Source of the DNA: Bacillus changyiensis
Lineage (GTDB): Bacteria > Bacillota > Bacilli > Bacillales > Bacillaceae
Direction: 5' to 3'
Assembly: GCF_027706145.1 (NCBI RefSeq)
Contig: NZ_JAQFWW010000002.1
Coordinates: 124,001-188,000, forward strand
Length of the DNA stretch: 64,000 bases
Both the position numbers and the translations under genes were made by a program. The notes beneath the pieces were generated by a model, which was not told where the DNA came from, searched no databases, and was given only the letters and a program-made list of their open reading frames with translations. Shown one piece after another: positions 59,195 through 64,000 of the stretch (position 1 is the first letter of the stretch; every line of letters begins with the position of its first letter).

Positions 59195-60100
59195 TCAATT
59201 GCATCGTTTATGATGGGAATGCTGCTCACCTTCAATTTGGAGTGTGACATGCTCTAATTTAAATTCTTTTTCTAGATATTCCGATATTTGGTTTATCATT
59301 CTATCCCTATCACAGGGCTCATCCACCACTACATGGCAGCTTAAAGAAGGAAAATCTGATGTGATTAGCCATATATGAAGATCGTGGATCTCCTTAACTT
59401 CAGGAAAAGATAGCAACCCTTTCTTGAGAGCCTCGATATCAATATGTTTCGGCTTTCCTTCCATTAAAATATGAACAGAGTCTTTTATCACACGCCAACC
59501 GCTGACAAGCACTAAAACCGCTACAATCACACTTGCAATCGCATCAGCGATATTTAAATTCAAAAAAATAATCAGCAGCCCTGCAACAATAGCACCGACA
59601 GAACCTAAAATATCACCGATAACATGCAAAAAAGCGCTTCTCATATTAAGGTTTTCGCTTGTGTCCCCTTTCATTAATACCCATGCAGCAGCTAAATTGA
59701 CAAGTAGACCAATAAAAGCAATGACGATCATCCCAACACTTGCCACTTCAGGGGGGTTAAAAAACCGTTGATACGCTTCCCAAAAAATATATAGTGAGAT
59801 CGCCAATAGAGTGATTCCATTTAAAAATGCGGCCAGTATTTCAAATCGTCTATACCCATATGTTTTACTAGCGGTTGCTGGTCTTTCTCCAAATTTGATA
59901 GCAAACAAGCTTAATCCAAGAGCTGCAGTATCGCTAAGCATGTGCCCAGCATCGGACAACAAAGCAAGACTGTTTGTCATGATCCCACCTAACACTTCTA
60001 TCACCATAAAAAAGAAAATTAAAATAAAACTAACAAGTAACGCCTGTCGGTTTGCATGATGTGTATGATGATGGCTGTGGCTTTTATGAGAATGCCCCAT
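59195..60100 (-). CDS. Cation diffusion facilitator (CzcD-like)
   Basis: 301 residues starting MGHSHKSHSHHHTHH, an N-terminal histidine-rich metal sensor. Six transmembrane helices; the two transport-site motifs (LLSDAGHMLSDTAAL in helix 2 and HVIGDILGS in helix 5) give the HxxxD pairs of zinc/cobalt/cadmium exporters. A C-terminal cytoplasmic domain (DIEALKKGLLSFPEVKEIHDLHIW) regulates by metal binding. The start at 60100 fits the GGAGG spacing better than 60103. Specific metal not resolved. Confidence 0.92.
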   Translation of the reverse strand: MGHSHKSHSHHHTHHANRQALLVSFILIFFFMVIEVLGGIMTNSLALLSDAGHMLSDTAALGLSLFAIKFGERPATASKTYGYRRFEILAAFLNGITLLAISLYIFWEAYQRFFNPPEVASVGMIVIAFIGLLVNLAAAWVLMKGDTSENLNMRSAFLHVIGDILGSVGAIVAGLLIIFLNLNIADAIASVIVAVLVLVSGWRVIKDSVHILMEGKPKHIDIEALKKGLLSFPEVKEIHDLHIWLITSDFPSLSCHVVVDEPCDRDRMINQISEYLEKEFKLEHVTLQIEGEQHSHHKRCN

Positions 60101-60245
60101 CATGATTCCTCCTTTTTAAAAACGGCGAACTTTCTATTAGCCTTTTCAATTCTTTCCTAAATTATTTTTTCATTTAAATGATCATATATTCATATTAAAA
60201 TGTTATCTCTCTTATTTTGCATGGTCAACTGTTTTCAGACAAAAA

Positions 60246-60265
60246 GGACGGAATTTTCACCGTCC
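60246..60265 (-). terminator. Terminator of the small gene at 60.3 kb
   Basis: GGACGG / CCGTCC stem, 8-base loop; on the minus strand a TTTTTGTC tail follows. Confidence 0.75.
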
Positions 60266-60272
60266 CCTTCGA

Positions 60273-60419
60273 TTAGCCGATCATTTTCATATTTGAAATG
60301 ATCTGTTTACTTTTCCTGTACTGTATTTCTCGTTTTTTCTCAACTTCAAGGCGTGTTGTATGCCTTCTGCTGTATTCCTGATAACCGATGCCGTGAGCAC
60401 TTTGCATTGCCTTCTCCAT
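60273..60419 (-). CDS. Small charged protein with no standard start upstream
   Basis: The frame ends TAA at 60273 and runs Q-D-Q-L-D-L-E-F-T-A-E, then MEKAMQSAHGIGYQEYSRRH, then TTRLEVEKKREIQ. The only ATG is internal (60419, 48 residues) and lacks a ribosome site. The frame continues 16 codons upstream to ATT ATT at 60467, which sits about six bases past AAAGGATG, so a rare ATT start is possible (64 residues). It is soluble, highly charged and helical. The terminator just behind it supports a real gene. No family is recognised. Confidence 0.5.
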   Translation of the reverse strand: MEKAMQSAHGIGYQEYSRRHTTRLEVEKKREIQYRKSKQIISNMKMIG

Positions 60420-60609
60420 TTCCGCAGTAAATTCAAGGTCAAGCTGATCTTGGCTTGAGCAAATAATGAATCATCCTTTCAGAGATTTTCTTACATGATA
60501 CCAATTATATACAGAATGTTCAAAGCCGATAGAGCCTCAAATATGCGGTTATTTTTCGATATGAAAGAAATATAAAGATTTAAAAGAGAATTTCCTTTTT
60601 ATTTCTCCC

Positions 60610-60978
60610 TCAATGTTTCGTTTGTTTAAATTCTTCTATGGCTTGCAAGACAAGTGTTACCGCCTGACTCATTGCAGCTCCCCCACCAAAAGCAGCAGCA
60701 ACACCAGCGGTCTCAAGAATTTCTTGATCACTTGCTCCCCCGTCAAGACAACCTTTAATATGATAGATCATACAATACTCATCTTGGGCATGAATGCTGA
60801 TTCCAAGTGCAATCAACTGTTTATCTTTCTCAGAAATCGCCCCCTCCTTAAAACATTCCTGTGTAAACTCGTTGTATTTAGAAGCAATACCCGGCATTTT
60901 TTCCGAAAAAGTACCAATTCCTGATTTGTATTCGTGCAATGCTGATTCAATAATACTTTCTGATTCTTGCTGAGACAC
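60610..60978 (-). CDS. yurZ: Carboxymuconolactone decarboxylase/AhpD-like protein YurZ
   Basis: 122 residues from GTG at 60978 behind GGAGGG; the frame extends to 61122 without a ribosome site. Helical AhpD-like fold with the [18 protein letters not shown] motif; a first Cys and the nearby His are kept where AhpD has CxxC plus His, so peroxidase activity is possible but unproven. It lies next to metQ, as in B. subtilis. Confidence 0.88.
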   Translation of the reverse strand: MSQQESESIIESALHEYKSGIGTFSEKMPGIASKYNEFTQECFKEGAISEKDKQLIALGISIHAQDEYCMIYHIKGCLDGGASDQEILETAGVAAAFGGGAAMSQAVTLVLQAIEEFKQTKH

Positions 60979-61045
60979 GATTTTTCCCTCCAATTGTATT
61001 AAGCTTTTTTTATTATGAACTGATTTAGAAAAAAATACGCAAAAT

Positions 61046-61069
61046 CCCCCGGTTTTTAGAAACCGAGGG
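61046..61069 (-). terminator. Terminator of metNPQ
   Basis: CCCCCGGTTT / AAACCGAGGG stem, 4-base loop; on the minus strand ATTTTG follows. It ends 10 bases past the metQ stop. Confidence 0.85.
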
Positions 61070-61078
61070 ATCCGTTGA

Positions 61079-61903
61079 TTATTCTGAGACAGAAATGACA
61101 GAACCTTGATATTTTTTATCAATGAATTGTTTGATTTTATCTGAACGCAATACTTCTAGAAGTGCTTTGATTTTTGCGGAATCTTCATCACCTTTACGGA
61201 CAGCGATAATGTTCGCGTAAGGATTATCTTTGGGAGATTCAAGCTCGATCGAATCTGTTTTCGGATGAAGTTTGTTTTGAATTGCATAGTTCACATTGAT
61301 AAATACTGCATCAGCTTCATTCGTTTCATACGCTTTTGCTGTCATTTCTGGCGCAACATCATTTCTGATTTTTAAATTTTTCTTGTTTTCGGTCATATCT
61401 TTAATTGTTGCGTCCACTTTTTTAATTCCAGATTTTAATTTGATGAGACCTGCTTTTTCAAGCATTGCCAACATCCGGCCCTGCTCGGCAGCATTGTTGC
61501 TCATGATAATTGATGCACCATTAGGAAGCTCTTTTAAAGATTTATATTTTTTCGAATAAATTCCGAATGGCTCAAGGTGTACTGCACCGACATTGACTAA
61601 GTCATATTCTTTGTTTTCTTTCATTTCCTGTTCTAAGTACGGAACATGTTGAAAATAGTTTGCATCAAGATCTTTTGAAACAAGCGCTTTATTAATCAGT
61701 TTATAATCAGTGAATTTCTTAATTTCTAGATCATAGCCTTTCTCTTTCAATAACGGTTTTGCTTCTTCCAGAATTTCCGCATGCGGTGTTGGTGTCGCTC
61801 CAACTGTAATGACCTTATTGTTTTCCTTTTCACTTGATGAGCCGCAAGCTGAGAGAATTCCTGCAAAAATGATAAACAAAGCAATACATAAACTTTTTTT
61901 CAC
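61079..61903 (-). CDS. metQ: Methionine ABC transporter substrate-binding lipoprotein
   Basis: 274 residues. Signal peptide with lipobox LSAC (Cys20), then the NlpA/MetQ domain: [40 protein letters not shown] and [11 protein letters not shown]. Captures D- and L-methionine outside the membrane and feeds MetP. Confidence 0.97.
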   Translation of the reverse strand: MKKSLCIALFIIFAGILSACGSSSEKENNKVITVGATPTPHAEILEEAKPLLKEKGYDLEIKKFTDYKLINKALVSKDLDANYFQHVPYLEQEMKENKEYDLVNVGAVHLEPFGIYSKKYKSLKELPNGASIIMSNNAAEQGRMLAMLEKAGLIKLKSGIKKVDATIKDMTENKKNLKIRNDVAPEMTAKAYETNEADAVFINVNYAIQNKLHPKTDSIELESPKDNPYANIIAVRKGDEDSAKIKALLEVLRSDKIKQFIDKKYQGSVISVSE

Positions 61904-61916
61904 TTTGATGTCCTCC

Positions 61917-62585
61917 TTAACGTTTGTCTAATTTATTTGTTATAAAATCCCCAATAAATTGGATGATAAACACGATAGCTAAGATCAATATTGTTGCCAT
62001 TAAAATAATATCTGGGTTATTCATCTGAAAACCGTCTACATAAGCAAGATTTCCGAGCCCTCCAGAACCGATAGCTCCGGCCATTGCAGTTGAACCGATA
62101 AGCGCAATGGCAGTTACAGTAATGCCTGATATAAGCGCAGGCATTGATTCTGGTAAGAGAACCTTGAAAATAATCGTTGATGTTTTAGCACCCATCGATT
62201 TTGCTGCTTCAATTACACCTTTATCAACTTCCCGCAACGCGATTTCCACAAGACGAGCATAGAAAGGTGCTGATGCAATGATAAGTGCTGGCAAGGCTGC
62301 ATTTGGTCCTAAGATGGTTTTCATTAAAAAGTTTGTAAACCCTAACAGCAATACAATTAATATAATAAATGGAATAGACCGAAAAACATTAACGACTGCT
62401 GCAATGACAAAATTAACAAATCGATTTTCCCAAAGATTACCTTTTGATGTCATATACAATAATAACCCAAGAATGATTCCGATGATAAAGGCAAACAAAA
62501 GCGAAATACTTGTCATATAAATCGTTTCATATGTCGCTTCCCACAGTAGCTCCAAATCTACATTAGGAAACAATTTTTCAAACAT
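61917..62585 (-). CDS. metP: Methionine ABC transporter permease
   Basis: 222 residues, five helices, with the EAA coupling loop EAAKSMGAKTSTIIFKVLLPESMP that contacts MetN. The channel of the MetNPQ importer. Its start overlaps the metN end by eight bases. Confidence 0.97.
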   Translation of the reverse strand: MFEKLFPNVDLELLWEATYETIYMTSISLLFAFIIGIILGLLLYMTSKGNLWENRFVNFVIAAVVNVFRSIPFIILIVLLLGFTNFLMKTILGPNAALPALIIASAPFYARLVEIALREVDKGVIEAAKSMGAKTSTIIFKVLLPESMPALISGITVTAIALIGSTAMAGAIGSGGLGNLAYVDGFQMNNPDIILMATILILAIVFIIQFIGDFITNKLDKR

Positions 62586-63603
62586 TTGAGATCACCTCAA
62601 CTTCCACTTGTTTGCTATTGATGAAATCAATCACTTGACTGACTTCATTTTCAGTCCCATCGATATGGATGAATAATGAACCATATGCCCCTTCTTGAGT
62701 TTGTGAAATCTTCCCTTGTAGAATATTGATTTCAACAGCAAACTTTCGAATGATTTGCGTAATGAGCGGTGTTTCAGCTGCATCACCGACAAATGTGAGT
62801 TTAATTGTTATTCCTGATTTCATTTCTGTTAAAAATTGTTTTAAAGTTTCTTTTGTTTCTTCTGGTTCAGTCACTTGCTGAACAAAGCGCTTTGTTATAT
62901 CCATCTTCGGTTTTCTGAAAACGGTCAGTACATCGCCTTCTTCGACAACATGACCGTTTTCCATGACGGCAACTTTATGACAGATCTTCCTGATAACATG
63001 CATTTCATGGGTAATCAAAACGATTGTCAATCCAAGTCTTTCATTAATATCAGATAGAAGACTCAAAATGGAATCCGTTGTCTGCGGATCAAGTGCTGAT
63101 GTCGCTTCATCACAAAGCAGAACTTTCGGATTGTTTGCGAGTGCCCTCGCAATTCCAACACGCTGCTTTTGTCCTCCACTTAGCTGGGATGGATAGGCAT
63201 TTTCCTTTCCTTTAAGACCGACAAGTTCAATCAGTTCATCAACCCTTTTTAAACGTTGTTCTTTGTTCATTCCGGCTATTTCTAGCGGAAAAGCAATATT
63301 TTCACAGACAGTTCTTGACCATAGTAAATTGAAATGCTGAAAAATCATACTGATTTCTTGCCTTGCTTTTCTCAGGATTTTGCCTTTAATTTGGCTAATT
63401 GTCCTGCCAGCAACCTCAATCTCACCTGAAGTGGGCTGTTCAAGTCCATTCAATAACCGAATTAATGAACTTTTACCAGCTCCGCTATATCCGATAATTC
63501 CGAAGATTTCACCTTTTTTGATCGTAAGGGTGACCTCCTGAACGGCATGAACATCTCCATGGTTAGACTGATAAATTTTTGAAACATTCCGAAGATTTAT
63601 CAA
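62578..63603 (-). CDS. metN: Methionine ABC transporter ATPase
   Basis: 341 residues from TTG at 63603, five bases past AGGTGG; the frame extends three codons further. Walker A GYSGAGKSS, signature LSGGQKQRVGIARAL, Walker B LLCDEATSALD. A C-terminal NIL (ACT-like) domain (about 265-341, KLTFVGDAAETPLITQI) senses methionine and inhibits transport. Confidence 0.97.
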   Translation of the reverse strand: MINLRNVSKIYQSNHGDVHAVQEVTLTIKKGEIFGIIGYSGAGKSSLIRLLNGLEQPTSGEIEVAGRTISQIKGKILRKARQEISMIFQHFNLLWSRTVCENIAFPLEIAGMNKEQRLKRVDELIELVGLKGKENAYPSQLSGGQKQRVGIARALANNPKVLLCDEATSALDPQTTDSILSLLSDINERLGLTIVLITHEMHVIRKICHKVAVMENGHVVEEGDVLTVFRKPKMDITKRFVQQVTEPEETKETLKQFLTEMKSGITIKLTFVGDAAETPLITQIIRKFAVEINILQGKISQTQEGAYGSLFIHIDGTENEVSQVIDFINSKQVEVEVISNV

Positions 63604-63668
63604 AGTCACCACCTGCTTTCTTGCTGTTATTCGTTCTTCTCAGGAATTCCAAAATGATGAATAAAAAA

Positions 63669-63696
63669 GCCTTTCTGCACAAATGAGCAGAAAGGC
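63669..63696 (-). terminator. Regulated terminator of the SAM riboswitch
   Basis: GCCTTTCTGC / GCAGAAAGGC perfect 10-bp stem, 8-base loop, then TTTTTT on the minus strand. The GAGAGAAAGG at the 3' side of P1 can pair with the left arm (CCTTTCTGCTC) as antiterminator. Confidence 0.9.
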
Positions 63697-63713
63697 TTTT
63701 AAAAAAACTAAAC

Positions 63714-63827
63714 CTTTCTCTCATCTTTCAAAGCAGTCTGCTTTGCGTGAATTGGCACCATTTCAACACTTGTTGATGGTTGCCGGGCTTCATAGGGCAC
63801 TTCCCTCCACCTCTCTTGATAAGAGAA
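63714..63827 (-). ncRNA. SAM-I riboswitch (S-box) aptamer upstream of metN
   Basis: Read on the minus strand: CTTATCAAGAGAGGTGGAGG at the 5' side of P1/P2, then GGGAAGTGCCC, TGAAGCCCGGCAACC (J/P3), GGTGCCAATTC (P4 region), and GATGAGAG closing P1. This is the classic S-box. Binding of S-adenosylmethionine favours the downstream terminator and shuts off metNPQ when methionine is plentiful. Confidence 0.95.
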
Positions 63828-63868
63828 TCAGATATTATTTTTTTGAAAGATCGGAATTCTTAAAGAGA

Positions 63869-63897
63869 AATATATCATGACTAAAAATAGTTGTCAA
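63869..63897 (-). promoter_or_regulatory. Sigma-A promoter of metNPQ
   Basis: Perfect TTGACA (63892-63897) and TATATT (63869-63874) with a 17-base spacer on the minus strand, starting transcription about 35 bases before the S-box. The remaining 100 bases to the window end show no gene. Confidence 0.85.
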
Positions 63898-64000
63898 CCT
63901 TTTTCATAGGATAATTGACCCATGTGTTTAAAAATGAAGATTACTGTTTTTAAAAAAGCCGTCTGTCAGCCACAAAATAGCTTCAAGTTTTAATAATGCA

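Noticed and set aside
59016..59204. 62-codon minus-strand frame between sufC and the cation exporter
   Set aside because: It overlaps the likely sufC promoter and has no ribosome site or recognisable motif.

Overview
The window is a low-GC Firmicutes chromosome segment, and gene content and order point to Bacillus (Bacillaceae), close to the B. subtilis group. The evidence is long runs in B. subtilis order: yuiB-yumB-yumC; yutM-dapF-yutK-yuzB-yutJ; yuzD-yutI-yuxL-thrB-thrC-hom-yutH-yutG-yutF-yutE-yutD-yutC-lipA-lytH; yunC-yunD-yunE-yunF; and sufB-sufU-sufS-sufD-sufC, yurZ, metQ-metP-metN behind a SAM riboswitch. Sporulation genes (yutH, yutC, a Rap-Phr pair) fit a spore former. I do not assign a species.

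Layout. 1-3.7 kb: core redox genes (yuiB end, yumB, yumC) and two small zinc-ribbon proteins. 3.7-10.6 kb: accessory island with a secreted GH5-ricin hydrolase, a small HTH protein, a broken LXG toxin with its probable immunity gene, and a truncated serine recombinase. 10.6-15 kb: core yutM to yutJ. 15-17.8 kb: small accessory genes and a rap-phr cassette whose Phr precursor carries five near-identical 15-residue repeats. 18-36.3 kb: a long core block with the hom-thrC-thrB operon, lipA, lytH, an NSS amino-acid transporter with a 36-residue partner, and yunC-F. 36.3-50.5 kb: accessory metabolic and regulatory genes, including a TetR pair, an orphan xanthine dehydrogenase FAD subunit, ywqM/ywqN, a ROK-HAD-VOC-maa operon behind two perfect palindromic operators, an XRE-cupin regulator next to azlCD, and a large DUF6270-like protein. 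50.9-53.8 kb: padC/padR bracketed by a decayed second copy of the sufB 3' end on one side and a tyrosine-integrase tail against the intact sufB on the other. 53.8-64 kb: sufCDSUB, a cation efflux gene, yurZ and metNPQ.

How the genes work together. The core genes serve Fe-S cluster assembly (sufCDSUB, yutM, yutI), respiratory and ferredoxin redox (yumB, yumC, yutJ), lysine/peptidoglycan and threonine synthesis (dapF, hom-thrCB), lipoate synthesis (lipA) and methionine uptake (metNPQ under SAM control). The accessory genes cover interbacterial toxins, peptide quorum sensing, phenolic acid detoxification and small-molecule transport.

Most notable are the multi-copy Phr precursor and the 2.6 kb segment at the sufB 3' end that looks like the scar of an integrative element. 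Several accessory genes carry single-base frameshifts or stop codons while all core genes are open, so the accessory regions appear to be decaying. All assignments come from reading the translated sequence; no database search was run.
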